64,000 nt of DNA from Lewinellaceae bacterium (GCA_020636435.1 JACJXX010000001.1:1116001-1180000), one strand, 5' to 3'. Positions 10,762 through 21,620 are shown, counted from the first letter of the stretch. A program made the numbers and translations. Notes: generated by a model from the sequence alone, not told the origin.

Positions 10762-10765
10762 CCGT
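10762..10765. repeat. Right target-site duplication of the IS
   Basis: CCGT immediately follows the right terminal inverted repeat and matches 9105-9108. Confidence 0.85.
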
Positions 10766-10964
10766 TACGGATAACGGCATTGGCATCGCTACATCCAAAA
10801 GCCGGAAAAAAACTTCGGACTCCCTCCACAAATCGGTAGGCATGATGATCACCCGCAAGCGGCTGGAGCTGCTTCCCTCCCGGGCAGGCGATGCGGTTAA
10901 AATAGAAGAACTGAAAGACGATCGGGGCGCAGCCGCCGGCACCCGCGTGACCGTCACTTTGTAA
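10766..10964 (+). pseudogene. Sensor histidine kinase, 3' part (G-box and end)
   Basis: The frame encodes VTDNGIGIATSKS, the ATP-binding G1 box of a LytS-type HATPase domain, then HKSVGMMITRKRLELL and the end AAAGTRVTVTL, as in this kinase family. It has no start of its own and joins 6281-9108 seamlessly once the IS and one target copy are removed. The stop is 16 bp before the regulator gene, consistent with an original two-gene operon. Confidence 0.9.
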
Positions 10965-10980
10965 AACTAAGCGTTTAGAC

Positions 10981-11730
10981 ATGAAAAGAGCCATACTGAT
11001 CGATGACGAAGCCAATGTAAGAGCCTCCCTGCGCAATATGCTGAAGGACTATTGCCCGGAAGTTTACATCGCCGGCGAAGCGGACGGGGTGGCCGCCGGC
11101 CTGAATTTGCTGAACCGAACAGCCGCTGGGATCGTCTTTCTGGATGTGCAAATGCAGGATGGAACGGGCTTTGACTTGCTGGATCAGTACTCAGGCGATT
11201 ACCCTTTCCACCTGATTTTCATCACGGCCTATGACGAATTTGCGGTGAAAGCGTTTGAATACAATGCCCTGGATTACCTCGTCAAACCCATCGCCCCCCA
11301 GCGGCTGATACGGGCGGTGGCGCGCACAGGGCAGGGCCACTTACCCTCTTTGACGCACTATACCGAGTTGTTGCGATCCATTAAACTTCGCCGTTTTGAC
11401 AAGATCGCCCTATCTACCAATGACGGTATCCGTTTCTTTCCACTGGACAAGCTGCTGCGGCTGGAAGCCAGCGGCAGTTACACTACCTTCTATACCGTGG
11501 ACGGACAGAAGGAAATAGTGGCCCGCATCCTCAAGGATTATGAGGTCATCCTGAGTGATTCGCCTTTCTTCCGTTCTCATCAATCACACATCATCAACCT
11601 CGATTTTATCGAGGGCATCTCCACCGACGAAGGCCTTTACGCCTGCCTGCAGGGAGGCACCCGGATTCCTGTTGCCCGCCGAAGGAAGGAACAGTTAATG
11701 GAATTGCTGAAACAGCGGAGTTTTTTCTGA
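10981..11730 (+). CDS. LytTR-family response regulator
   Basis: 249 residues: an N-terminal receiver domain (1-120) with acidic residues IDDE, phospho-acceptor Asp55 in IVFLDVQM, and the switch Lys in YLVKPI. A C-terminal LytTR DNA-binding domain (about 145-245) carries FFRSHQSHIINLDFIEGI and IPVARRRKEQL. It is the cognate output partner of the LytS-type kinase, whose last codons end 16 bp upstream. Because that kinase is split by an IS, this regulator may be orphaned, silenced by polarity, or driven from the element. The gene itself is intact. Targets cannot be told from the sequence. Confidence 0.93.
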   Translation: MKRAILIDDEANVRASLRNMLKDYCPEVYIAGEADGVAAGLNLLNRTAAGIVFLDVQMQDGTGFDLLDQYSGDYPFHLIFITAYDEFAVKAFEYNALDYLVKPIAPQRLIRAVARTGQGHLPSLTHYTELLRSIKLRRFDKIALSTNDGIRFFPLDKLLRLEASGSYTTFYTVDGQKEIVARILKDYEVILSDSPFFRSHQSHIINLDFIEGISTDEGLYACLQGGTRIPVARRRKEQLMELLKQRSFF

Positions 11731-11764
11731 GCGGGCCCAGGCGGAGCCGCCGTCCCGTCGCAGC

Positions 11765-12301
11765 CTAATAACCAATCAACCCCCTAACGATTTCCACCCG
11801 CTCCTCCACCCCGCCCCACACCTCAGTAAAAGACACCCCCATCTGCTCCAGCTCCCGTTTATAAATAGCATACAGTTCCTCCCGCTCGTTCGGGTTCTCT
11901 CGCAGGGGGTCGTAGGCCCAGGGGGCATCCGTGCCACAAAGGAGATAAAGATCATAAGTTCTGCGATGCAGCTGCTCCAGTATCCAGGGGTGGCAGTGCC
12001 CGTATTTGTATTCCGACCAGACCTTCAGTACCAGCAGGCCGGTGTCGCAGGGAAGGATGCGGCGGGCGAACTGTGCCTGAAAATCCTCCAGAAGCATTTG
12101 GCCGTGGGCGATGTGCAACAAGTCTTCCTCCTCATAGGGCCTGCCCAGGGTTTCCAGGTAGGCGCGGGCGTACTCGGGCGCCCAGGCCGTCTGATAGGCC
12201 TCGGCCAGGCGGCGGGCCAGGAGGGTTTTGCCGGTAGATTCGGGGCCGGTGAGGAGGATGCGATAAGGCCCGTGTATTCGTGTATTTGTGTATTCGTGCA
12301 T
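11765..12301 (-). CDS. NadR-type AAA/nicotinamide riboside kinase-like ATPase
   Basis: 178 residues from ATG 12299-12301. P-loop GPESTGKTLLARRLAEAY, then WAPEYARAYLETLG, as in the ribosylnicotinamide kinase domain of NadR, and further on LLCGTDAPWAYDPLRENPN, the conserved GxDxPWxxDxxR stretch. The family phosphorylates nicotinamide riboside to NMN for NAD salvage; no separate adenylyltransferase domain is present. An upstream in-frame ATG at 12364 would add 21 residues. I prefer 12301 because the kinase motif starts shortly after it, but this is uncertain. Residues 2-11 (HEYTNTRIHG) are encoded by an 8-bp repeat block at 12270-12302, so the repeat forms the N-terminus. Confidence 0.8.
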   Translation of the reverse strand: MHEYTNTRIHGPYRILLTGPESTGKTLLARRLAEAYQTAWAPEYARAYLETLGRPYEEEDLLHIAHGQMLLEDFQAQFARRILPCDTGLLVLKVWSEYKYGHCHPWILEQLHRRTYDLYLLCGTDAPWAYDPLRENPNEREELYAIYKRELEQMGVSFTEVWGGVEERVEIVRGLIGY

Positions 12302-12302
12302 T
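12270..12302. repeat. Octamer repeat (CGTGTATT type)
   Basis: Four degenerate 8-bp units in register: CGTGTATT, CGTGTATT, TGTGTATT, CGTGCATT. The block overlaps the start codon region of the NadR-like gene on the opposite strand. Confidence 0.75.
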
Positions 12303-12342
12303 GATAGCAGGAAATTGTTAGCAGGAAAGATACGCTGCACCG

Positions 12343-12486
12343 TTATTTTTTTGTTCTTTGCCATTCTGCTGCCAAGACTTTTTGAGTGAGGCCCAAAACC
12401 TCATTGATCTTCCGGTCATGCACTTTCCACCCGGCTTCTTTTAGCTGGGCATCAATCAATTTTTTACGTGTCGTTTCCTCGTTCAT
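12343..12486 (-). pseudogene. Small ORF resembling the N-terminus of a type I restriction subunit (HsdR)
   Basis: 47 codons from ATG 12484-12486. The peptide begins MNEETTRKKLIDAQLKEAGW, which resembles the start of many HsdR proteins (MNEAxTRxxLIDxxLxxAGW), then loses similarity after about 30 residues and stops. No motor domain, HsdM or HsdS lies nearby. It is either a decayed remnant or an independent small protein; the similarity rests on about 20 residues only. Confidence 0.35.
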
Positions 12487-12817
12487 TACTTTAGTGTTCG
12501 TCCAGGTAAGTCTCAAGAGCGCTGCCCCCAAATTTAACCATGCCTTCTCCCTCCACCAAGCAAAGCATGAAAAAAATTCTTCCTGTGTCTATTCTGCTGG
12601 GGACGCCACCAAAGCACGAAAGCCTATAAGTAGCATAGTGCAGTTTCCAGCCCAGGATTAAGCACCTACATTCAGCAGTCCAATGCGAAAAATTTGCCCG
12701 AGGCATGGACGACTTCTTCATTGTTCTACGAAGAAAAAAAGGCAAAGCCAGGAGATAACCTGAAGTCATTCCCTGCCGAGTTTTCCTTACTTTTGAGCAA
12801 AACAACTGCCAACCTAA
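12487..12817. other. Intergenic stretch, no gene supported
   Basis: 331 bp between the small HsdR-like ORF and the DUF3667 gene. The open frames here lack family features. A -7-type element lies at 12788-12795. GGACGCCACCAAAGCACGAA (about 12601-12620) is reminiscent of the 8-bp CAC-rich words found elsewhere, but only two or three units are present. Confidence 0.5.
12788..12795 (+). promoter_or_regulatory. Probable -7 promoter element
   Basis: TACTTTTG matches the Bacteroidota -7 consensus TAnnTTTG, 22 bp before the start codon at 12818. No clear TTG -33 element is seen at the expected distance. Confidence 0.5.
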
Positions 12818-13597
12818 ATGGAGCAATGTAAAAGCTGTGAAGCGACTTTAGCCGGCCCCTACTGCAGCCAATGCGGGCAGAAGGCGTTGACGGAGCGGAT
12901 TACCCTGAGGTATATTGTCCGGTCTTTTATTGAAGCCCTGACCAATGTAGAGGAGGGGTTCTGGTACACCATGCGAGCGCTTTTAACGAAGCCCGGCATA
13001 GTGGCACGGGAGTATCTGGAGGGCAAACGCAAGCCTTATTATCATCCTGTACGTTATCTGCTCATCTTAATCACCGTCGTCACCCTCATTACCCTGGCTT
13101 CTGGTGTTTACGACCTGCAACAGAATGAGATACTCCACCTGCAGAACGACGCCCTGGGCTTGCAGCCCGATGAGAGCACGGTGGCCAACCAGCAAAAGAT
13201 ACAGGAAGAGGTCAAGAAGTACCTCAACCTGGTGGCGCTCCTCACGCTGCCCTTTGTCAGCCTGGTGGCATTCTGGCTTTTTCGAAAAAGAGCCTACAAC
13301 TACGCAGAGCACCTCGTGATGATCGCTTTCTGGTCGGCGGAGCTGGCCGTTATCGGCCTGCCGATACAGCTGATGTTCCTGTTTTTTCCAGGCATTATTA
13401 TCTATGCCTTCCCCGTAAGCATTTTGGTATCCTCCGTTTACTACGGCATAGGGTACCGGCAGATTTTCGATATCGGTTACGGCCAGGCTTTTACCCGTGG
13501 GTTGCTGGCAAATGTGCTGGGATTTTTTCTTATGTTTATTGCCATAATGGCGGTCACAGCCATCGGCGTTGCCATTTTTGTTGTCATCTTTAAATAG
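12818..13597 (+). CDS. DUF3667 membrane protein with N-terminal zinc ribbon
   Basis: 259 residues. The N-terminus CKSCEATLAGPYCSQCGQK is a four-cysteine zinc ribbon, then RYIVRSFIEALTNVEEGFWYTMRALLTKPG, the DUF3667 signature, and four to five hydrophobic helices (about residues 80-100, 140-155, 165-190, 195-215, 230-255). The family is common in Bacteroidota and of unknown function. Predicted inner-membrane protein with the ribbon in the cytoplasm. Start at ATG 12818, just behind a TAnnTTTG element. Monocistronic as far as visible. Confidence 0.85.
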   Translation: MEQCKSCEATLAGPYCSQCGQKALTERITLRYIVRSFIEALTNVEEGFWYTMRALLTKPGIVAREYLEGKRKPYYHPVRYLLILITVVTLITLASGVYDLQQNEILHLQNDALGLQPDESTVANQQKIQEEVKKYLNLVALLTLPFVSLVAFWLFRKRAYNYAEHLVMIAFWSAELAVIGLPIQLMFLFFPGIIIYAFPVSILVSSVYYGIGYRQIFDIGYGQAFTRGLLANVLGFFLMFIAIMAVTAIGVAIFVVIFK

Positions 13598-13683
13598 TCT
13601 TAAATGGAGAGTAAAACAATGGGCCCAGGCCAGGCGTTAGCTAGAATATCATAGCAACTAAAAACATCAAGCTTCAGACTTCC

Positions 13684-14271
13684 ATGCACGATATTGAACC
13701 GTATTACAGCTGGCGCGATAAATACATCGCTTCCGAGGATGAGCGGTCGCCTTTTTACGGGCGGGTGTACGACGAATTTCGGTTCACCAACCAGATTTAC
13801 AACTACTACATCCATCCCCAATGGGATGATTTCGGGTCGGGCACCCTGTACCTCAAGGTCATCTACGCCGATTACGAGCTGGGTTATGTTATCATAGAAA
13901 TGCTGGGCGAGTGGAACGACTGCCTGGCCAACGACATCATGTACCTCAAACGCGAAGTGATCGACGCCCTGGCGGAAGAGGGCATTTACAAATACATCCT
14001 GGTCTGCGAGAATGTGCTCAACTTCCACGGCTCCGACGACTGCTACTACGAAGAATGGTACGAAGACATATCCGAGCAACAGGGTTGGATTTGCTTTATC
14101 AACACCCTCGACCACGTCTGGGAGGAGATGAAGGACACCCAGCTGCAGCACTATGTCAATTTTGGCAGGGAGTTCAACGACATCAACTGGCGCCCCTACA
14201 AGCCCAAGGCACTGTTTAAATCCCTGGACAAATTGGTGCACGGGGAGATGAGGAGGTATTTGAGGGGGTGA
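13684..14271 (+). CDS. Conserved-looking cytoplasmic protein of unknown function
   Basis: 195 residues, rich in Tyr, Trp, Asp and Glu (IEPYYSWRDKYIASEDERSP, ILVCENVLNFHGSDDCYYEEWYEDI). No signal peptide, membrane helix or recognised motif. The composition and even codon use indicate a real gene; I recall similar unnamed Bacteroidota proteins but cannot assign a family. Start taken at ATG 13684. The stop TGA (14269-14271) directly abuts the 32-bp tandem array, so its mRNA would run into that array. Confidence 0.7.
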   Translation: MHDIEPYYSWRDKYIASEDERSPFYGRVYDEFRFTNQIYNYYIHPQWDDFGSGTLYLKVIYADYELGYVIIEMLGEWNDCLANDIMYLKREVIDALAEEGIYKYILVCENVLNFHGSDDCYYEEWYEDISEQQGWICFINTLDHVWEEMKDTQLQHYVNFGREFNDINWRPYKPKALFKSLDKLVHGEMRRYLRG

Positions 14272-14997
14272 TTCATTGTTACACGGTTTCATGGGTTCAT
14301 TGTCTCATTGTTACACGGTTTCATGGGTTCATTGTCTCATTGTTACACGGTTTCATGTGTTCATTGCCTCATTGTTACACGGTTTCATGGGTTCATTGCC
14401 TCATTGTTACACGGTTTCATGGGTTCATTGCCTCATTGTTACACGGTTTCATGGGTTCATTGCCTCATTGTTACACGGTTTCATGGGTTCATTGCCTCAT
14501 TGTTACACGGTTTCATGGGTTCATTGTCTCATTGTTACACGGTTTTATGGGTTCATTGCCTCATTGTTACACGGTTTTATGGGTTCATTGCCTCATTGTT
14601 ACACGGTTTCATGGGTTCATTGCCTCATTGTTACACGGTTTCATGGGTTCATTGTCTCATTGTTACACGGTTTCATGGGTTCATTGTCTCATTGTTACAC
14701 GGTTTCATGGGTTCATTGCCTCATTGTTACACGGTTTCATGGGTTCATTGCCTCATCATTACACTCATTGTCTCATTCATGGGTTTCATTGGGTTCATTG
14801 TCTCATTGTTACACGGTTTTATGGGTTCATTGCCTCATTGTTACACGGTTTCATGGGTTCATTGCCTCATTGTTACACGGTTTCATGGGTTCATTGCCTC
14901 ATTGTTACACGGTTTCATGGGTTCATTGCCTCATTGTTACACGGTTTCATGGGTTCATTGTCTCATTGTTACACGGTTTCATGGGTTCATTGTTGCA
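14272..14997. repeat. 32-bp tandem repeat array, about 21 units plus one degenerate unit
   Basis: The unit is four related octamers in a row: TTCATGGG, TTCATTGC (or TTCATTGT), CTCATTGT, TACACGGT. GTTACACGG occurs about 21 times at 32-bp spacing. Variation is limited to a few positions (C/T in TTGCCTC versus TTGTCTC, TTTCATG versus TTTTATG, one GTGT for GGGT). One block near 14756-14805 is rearranged. Because 32 is not a multiple of 3 and the unit lacks stops, three forward frames stay open for over 240 codons; these are not believed to be genes. The array starts at the stop codon of the upstream gene and precedes era. Confidence 0.95.
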
Positions 14998-15007
14998 CTG
15001 ATGCCGC

Positions 15008-15171
15008 CTTCCCTGAACCATGAACCCATGAACCCATGAACCCATGAAACCATGAACCCATGAAACCATGAACCCATGAACCCATGAAACCGTGAACCCG
15101 TGAACCCATGTAACCATGTAACCGTGAAACCACCTAACCGTGAACCCCTGAACCCATGTAACCATGAAACA
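15008..15171. repeat. Inverted octamer block (GAACCCAT type) up to the era start codon
   Basis: About nineteen consecutive degenerate octamers, mostly GAACCCAT or GAAACCAT with variants GTAACCAT and GAACCCGT. The word is the reverse complement of the ATGGGTTC and ATGGTTTC words in the preceding array, so the two blocks form a long inverted pair able to fold. The last unit reads GAAACAATG and supplies the era start codon at 15172-15174. Confidence 0.9.
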
Positions 15172-16068
15172 ATGCACAAATCCGGATTTGTAAACATTAT
15201 TGGCAGGCCCAACGTCGGGAAATCCACCCTGATGAACGCGCTGTTGGGCGAGCGGATGTCCATCATCACCAGCAAGCCGCAGACCACGCGGCACCGCATC
15301 ATCGGCATCCTGAGCGGGGAGGATCACCAGGTGGTATTCTCCGATACGCCCGGCATCATCCAGGACCCCGCCTACCGCATGCAGGAGGTGATGAACCGCT
15401 TTGTAGACACTACCTTCGAAGATGCGGACATCATGATGTTCGTCACCGAAGTGGGAGAAACCTACGCCGATGGCGATCCCGTGCTGGAAAAACTGCGCAC
15501 CGTCGAGGTCCCCCTCTTCCTGGTGCTCAACAAGATCGACCAGGTAGAAGATGCCCGCCTCCTGCAACTCATCCGCGAGTGGAACGAGCGCATCGCCTTT
15601 ACCGAAACCATTCCCATCTCCGCCCTCCACCAGAGCAATACGGACCGCTTGCTGGAAGTCATCCTGAAATACCTCCCGGAAGGGCCCGCTTACTACCCCA
15701 AAGACCAGCTCACCGACCGGCCCGAGCGCTTCTTCGTCAGCGAAATCGTGCGGGAGAAGATATTGCTCCTTTACCATCAGGAGGTGCCCTACTCCACCGA
15801 GGTGATCGTCACTTCTTTCAAAGAGGATGAAACCAACAAAGGGGAGGCCATGGTGCGCATCGGCGCCGATATATACGTGGCCCGCAACACCCAGAAGGCC
15901 ATCATCATCGGCAAGGGCGGCGCCGCCATCAAAAAACTGGGCACCGAAGCCCGGAAGGACATCGAAAAATTCCTGGACAAGAAGGTGTTCCTCGAACTGC
16001 ACGTCAAGGTCAAAGACAACTGGCGGGATGATGAGCGGATGTTGAAACACTTTGGGTACGGGGGGTAG
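15172..16068 (+). CDS. era: GTPase Era
   Basis: 298 residues. G1 GRPNVGKSTLMNALLG, G2 region SIITSKPQTTRHRIIGI, G3 DTPG, G4 NKID, then a C-terminal type-2 KH domain with IIGKGGAAIKKLG, as in Era. Era binds the 3' end of 16S rRNA and acts in 30S maturation in the cytoplasm. Start placed at ATG 15172, where similarity begins (MHKSGFVNIIGRPNVGKS). The frame is open further upstream only because the octamer repeat has no stops. The whole 5' untranslated region is therefore repeat DNA. Downstream lies another octamer block before a TonB receptor gene. Confidence 0.96.
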   Translation: MHKSGFVNIIGRPNVGKSTLMNALLGERMSIITSKPQTTRHRIIGILSGEDHQVVFSDTPGIIQDPAYRMQEVMNRFVDTTFEDADIMMFVTEVGETYADGDPVLEKLRTVEVPLFLVLNKIDQVEDARLLQLIREWNERIAFTETIPISALHQSNTDRLLEVILKYLPEGPAYYPKDQLTDRPERFFVSEIVREKILLLYHQEVPYSTEVIVTSFKEDETNKGEAMVRIGADIYVARNTQKAIIIGKGGAAIKKLGTEARKDIEKFLDKKVFLELHVKVKDNWRDDERMLKHFGYGG

Positions 16069-16079
16069 AATGAGAGGGG

Positions 16080-16205
16080 GGATGGTTAGATGGCTGGATG
16101 GCTGGATGGCTGGATGGTTGGATGGTTGGATGGCTGGATGGCTGGATGGCTGGATGGCTGGATGGTTGGATGGTTGGATGGCTGGATGGCTGGATGGTTG
16201 GATGG
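16080..16205. repeat. Octamer repeat (GGATGGCT type)
   Basis: About fifteen tandem octamers alternating GGATGGCT and GGATGGTT, in the 318-bp gap between era and the TonB receptor gene. Nothing else is recognised in the gap apart from an AT-rich stretch at about 16290-16380 that should contain the receptor promoter. Confidence 0.9.
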
Positions 16206-16386
16206 CCGCTTGGCGCCTCGCCTGGCGGGCAGAGATGGTTGGTTCCACAACTCCACGAATTCCCGATTCTGCGATTTGCCGAAACTTCCATGTGCTGCTA
16301 AAATTTATTCGCTTTTCCTATGTGAGTTATGGGATTAAAATCTTTTATTGTAAGGTTAAGTCTTTCCTAAACCAACTCACTACATC

Positions 16387-19017
<2,631 letters not shown>

Positions 19018-19123
19018 CCTGAACTTGACTGGATGCTGTGGGTGCTCCCCCGAGCCCGTTGGGCACGGGGGATGCTATGCCCCTGCGGGCAGTAGATGCT
19101 ATGGATGCCTCCTTTCGAAGACC

Positions 19124-19215
19124 CCATCCCTAGCATCCCTAGCATCCCTAGCATCTATAGCATCCATAGCATCCATAGCATCTATAGCATCCATAGCATC
19201 AATAGCATCCACAGC
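19124..19215. repeat. Nonamer repeat (AGCATCCAT type)
   Basis: About ten 9-bp units such as AGCATCCCT, AGCATCTAT, AGCATCCAT, AGCATCAAT. Upstream, at about 19067-19107, the reverse-complement word GATGCTATG occurs twice, giving the same inverted layout seen for the octamer blocks. Confidence 0.85.
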
Positions 19216-19307
19216 CCCGACGCGGCTAACGCCGGTACGGGGCCTCCGCTTCGCTCCGGCATCCAAAGTATCTGCCATCCACAGCATCCGATTCAAAAAA
19301 AATAACG

Positions 19308-19315
19308 TATCTTTG
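19308..19315 (+). promoter_or_regulatory. Probable -7 element for der
   Basis: TATCTTTG followed by CGCCC, a very typical Bacteroidota -7 element, 134 bp before the der start codon. The -33 region is weak. Confidence 0.55.
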
Positions 19316-19449
19316 CGCCCTTTACAGGGTTCGCCGGCCATTTGGTTGGCATTTGATTTTTGGTTAGCAACTCCAGAATCTACTGGCGCTGCTTCTGTGT
19401 TGACTTCGTTTACACGTTTACCCCCCCTCACTCCCCAAGCAAGAAAATC

Positions 19450-20754
19450 ATGAGCAACAACATAGTAGCAATCGTAGGCCGGCCCAATGTAGGGAAGTCG
19501 ACCTTTTACAACCGCCTGATCGGAGAACGGCAGGCCATCATTGACGACACCAGCGGAGTGACGCGCGACCGGCAGTACGGCAGCAGCTTCTGGAATGGCA
19601 AGACCTTTACCGTGGTAGACACAGGCGGTTTTGTAAAAAATTCAGAAGACATCATGGAAGCGGCCATCCGGTCGCAGGTGGAAATTGCAGTGCAGGAGGC
19701 GCGGGTAATTATCTTTATGGTGGATGTCACCACCGGCATTACCGACCTGGACGAAGAGGTGGCCGACCTGCTGCGGCGCTCCGACAAGCCCGTCTTCCTG
19801 GCCGTCAACAAGGTAGACAACCACCAGCGGATGATAGACGCCAACGAGTTCTGGAGCCTGGGCTTCGAAGAGACGCACTTCCTCTCCTCCCTCACCGGCA
19901 GCGGCACCGGCGAACTGTTGGACGCGGTGGTGGAGCATATCGACGAAGACCAGGAAGAGGAGAGCGACATCCCCAAGTTTGCCATCGTCGGGCAGCCCAA
20001 TGTAGGCAAGTCTTCCCTGACCAACGCCCTGCTGGGGGAAGAGCGCAACATCGTCACCGAAATTGCCGGCACCACCCGCGACAGCATCCACACCAAATAC
20101 GCCAAGTTCGGCAAGGAGTTCCTGCTGATCGACACGGCGGGCATCCGCAAAAAAGCGCGGGTGCACGAAGACCTGGAGTTCTACTCCGTGATGCGCGCCA
20201 TCAAAGCCATCGAGGAGGCCGACGTCTGCATTCTTATGATCGATGCCCAGGAGGGCCTGGAAGCTCAGGACATGAGCATCTTCCGCCTGGCGCAGCGCCG
20301 CAACAAAGGCATCGTGCTGCTGGTCAACAAATGGGACCTGATGGAGAAAGAGACCAATACGGCCCGCGATTACGAGGCGGAGGTCAAACGCCGCATCGCC
20401 CCCTTTGCCGATGTGCCGATCGTCTTTATTTCCACCGTAGAAAAGCAGCGCATATTCAAGGCCATCGAGGTGGCCCTCGATGTCTACGCCAACCGCCAGC
20501 GCAAGATAAAAACCTCGGAGCTAAACGAGGTCATGCTGAAGGCCATCGAGCACTATCCGCCTCCCGCCCACCGCGGCCGCTTTGTGAAGATCAAGTACGT
20601 CACCCAGTTGCCGACCTACTACCCGGCCTTTGCCTTCTTTTGCAACAACCCCAAGCATGTAAAGGAAAACTACCGGAATTACCTGGAAAACCAGCTGCGG
20701 AAAAACTTCAATTTTACCGGCGTGCCGATTTCGGTGTTCTTCCGGAAAAAGTAA
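19450..20754 (+). CDS. der: GTPase Der (EngA)
   Basis: 434 residues with two consecutive GTPase domains: first GRPNVGKSTFYNRLIGE, DTGGF and NKVD; second GQPNVGKSSLTNALLGEE, DTAGIRKKARV and NKWD; then the C-terminal KH-like domain (PPPAHRGRFVKIKYVTQLPT). Der acts in 50S subunit assembly. Start at ATG 19450 (MSNNIVAIVGRPNVGKS); the in-frame upstream extension is not part of the family. Two ribosome-assembly GTPases, Era and Der, thus lie within 5 kb. The transcript end faces a convergent gene across a heptamer inverted repeat. Confidence 0.97.
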   Translation: MSNNIVAIVGRPNVGKSTFYNRLIGERQAIIDDTSGVTRDRQYGSSFWNGKTFTVVDTGGFVKNSEDIMEAAIRSQVEIAVQEARVIIFMVDVTTGITDLDEEVADLLRRSDKPVFLAVNKVDNHQRMIDANEFWSLGFEETHFLSSLTGSGTGELLDAVVEHIDEDQEEESDIPKFAIVGQPNVGKSSLTNALLGEERNIVTEIAGTTRDSIHTKYAKFGKEFLLIDTAGIRKKARVHEDLEFYSVMRAIKAIEEADVCILMIDAQEGLEAQDMSIFRLAQRRNKGIVLLVNKWDLMEKETNTARDYEAEVKRRIAPFADVPIVFISTVEKQRIFKAIEVALDVYANRQRKIKTSELNEVMLKAIEHYPPPAHRGRFVKIKYVTQLPTYYPAFAFFCNNPKHVKENYRNYLENQLRKNFNFTGVPISVFFRKK

Positions 20755-20760
20755 GCGGGG

Positions 20761-20868
20761 GGATTTTGATTTTTGATTTGCGATTTTCGACGTTTGATTT
20801 TTGATTTTCAGTTCACATCGCAAATCACAAATCAAAAATCACAAATCAAAAATCGCAAATCAGCGATC
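20761..20868. repeat. Heptamer inverted repeat between convergent genes
   Basis: Left arm (20761-20809) is made of ATTTTTG, ATTTGCG and ATTTTCG words. The right arm (20819-20868) is their reverse complement in 7-bp register: CGCAAAT, CACAAAT, CAAAAAT, CACAAAT, CAAAAAT, CGCAAAT. The arms could form a long AU-rich hairpin in RNA from either side. It lies exactly between the stop codons of der and the minus-strand gene, consistent with a bidirectional terminator role (inferred). Confidence 0.85.
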
Positions 20869-21451
20869 ACCCCTCCACCTTCTTCCCCCGGCGCATCGGC
20901 GTGAGCAACAGTGCATTGCCGATCCGGGTGAAGCCAACCACCAAATCGTTGAGGTCGAAGGTAAAAATCTGGGGTTTGAGCGGCTCGGGCCTATCGGGGG
21001 TAAGGCCCGGGTTGATCTCGGTGACGCCGATCAGCGCCATGATCTGAAATTTGGAGTTGAAAGCGATCGTCCACTGAGCCTCGGGGCCGGCCGCCACCTT
21101 CACCACCCTGAGGTTGCCTTCCTCGTCCGTACTGCGGAGCAGTATCCCGGAGGAAGAAGCATCGGGGTCCTCGGCGCCGGCGGCCGGCGCCTCCGCCTTT
21201 TCGTCGGGCGCCAGGCTGGTGGCCACGGTGATCTGTCCTTTCAAAGATCCAACGAGGATCATTTTTTCTTCTCTGAGCTTAAAGGGAACGGCCCTGCCGT
21301 CATCGATCAGGTACAGGGTACTCATGTCGGAGGATAGGGTGATGCTGTTTACCATAGTGTAGGCCTTTAGGTCGTTATACCTGACGATTTCCGGGCCCAG
21401 GATTTTGAGCCGGCGAAGAAGGGCAGCCAGGATGTTTTTAATGAAAGACAT
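20867..21451 (-). CDS. Hypothetical protein
   Basis: 194 residues from ATG 21449-21451 (MSFIKNILAALLRRLKILG). A longer in-frame start at 21538 gives an unlikely N-terminus. An amphipathic N-terminal helix is followed by a mixed alpha/beta region (TLYLIDDGRAVPFKLREEKM), an Ala/Glu/Pro-rich linker (APDEKAEAPAAGAEDPDA) and a C-terminal segment (NALLLTPMRRGKKVEG). No family recognised, no signal peptide. The gene ends inside the right arm of the heptamer repeat. The codon pattern supports a real gene. Confidence 0.6.
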   Translation of the reverse strand: MSFIKNILAALLRRLKILGPEIVRYNDLKAYTMVNSITLSSDMSTLYLIDDGRAVPFKLREEKMILVGSLKGQITVATSLAPDEKAEAPAAGAEDPDASSSGILLRSTDEEGNLRVVKVAAGPEAQWTIAFNSKFQIMALIGVTEINPGLTPDRPEPLKPQIFTFDLNDLVVGFTRIGNALLLTPMRRGKKVEG

Positions 21452-21620
21452 ATTCCCAAAAGTAGGGATTACAAAGGGTATTTTGCAGCTATTGAAGCAG
21501 AAAATTACCGTGGCGCATATTTGTTTTGTACAGAGCACAAATCACAGGGTTGCTGCTCAGGCGACGGAATAACTGCCCCGGAGCTCAATGCGCGATCCCT
21601 AAAGTGGTTTGCCTTTCCCG

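Larger units (their letters stand above)
19018..19449. other. Intergenic region with nonamer repeats and the der promoter
   Basis: 432 bp without a supported gene. It holds reverse-oriented words (GATGCTATG near 19067-19107), the main nonamer block at 19124-19215, a -7 element at 19308-19315, and GTTTACACGTTTACCCC (from about 19410), another octamer-like word pair, shortly before der. Confidence 0.7.

Noticed and set aside
14272..14997. A possible CRISPR array (regular 32-bp units)
   Set aside because: Units are contiguous and nearly identical with no unique spacers, and no cas genes are nearby.
14268..15039. Three overlapping long open frames of 241-251 codons with repeats such as HCLIVTRFHGF
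   Set aside because: They are a by-product of a stop-free 32-bp tandem repeat that stays open in all three forward frames; no signal, domain or codon preference supports translation.
14947..16248. 433-codon minus-strand frame rich in IQPSSHPA
   Set aside because: Antisense to era; its repetitive end comes from the GGATGGCT octamer block.
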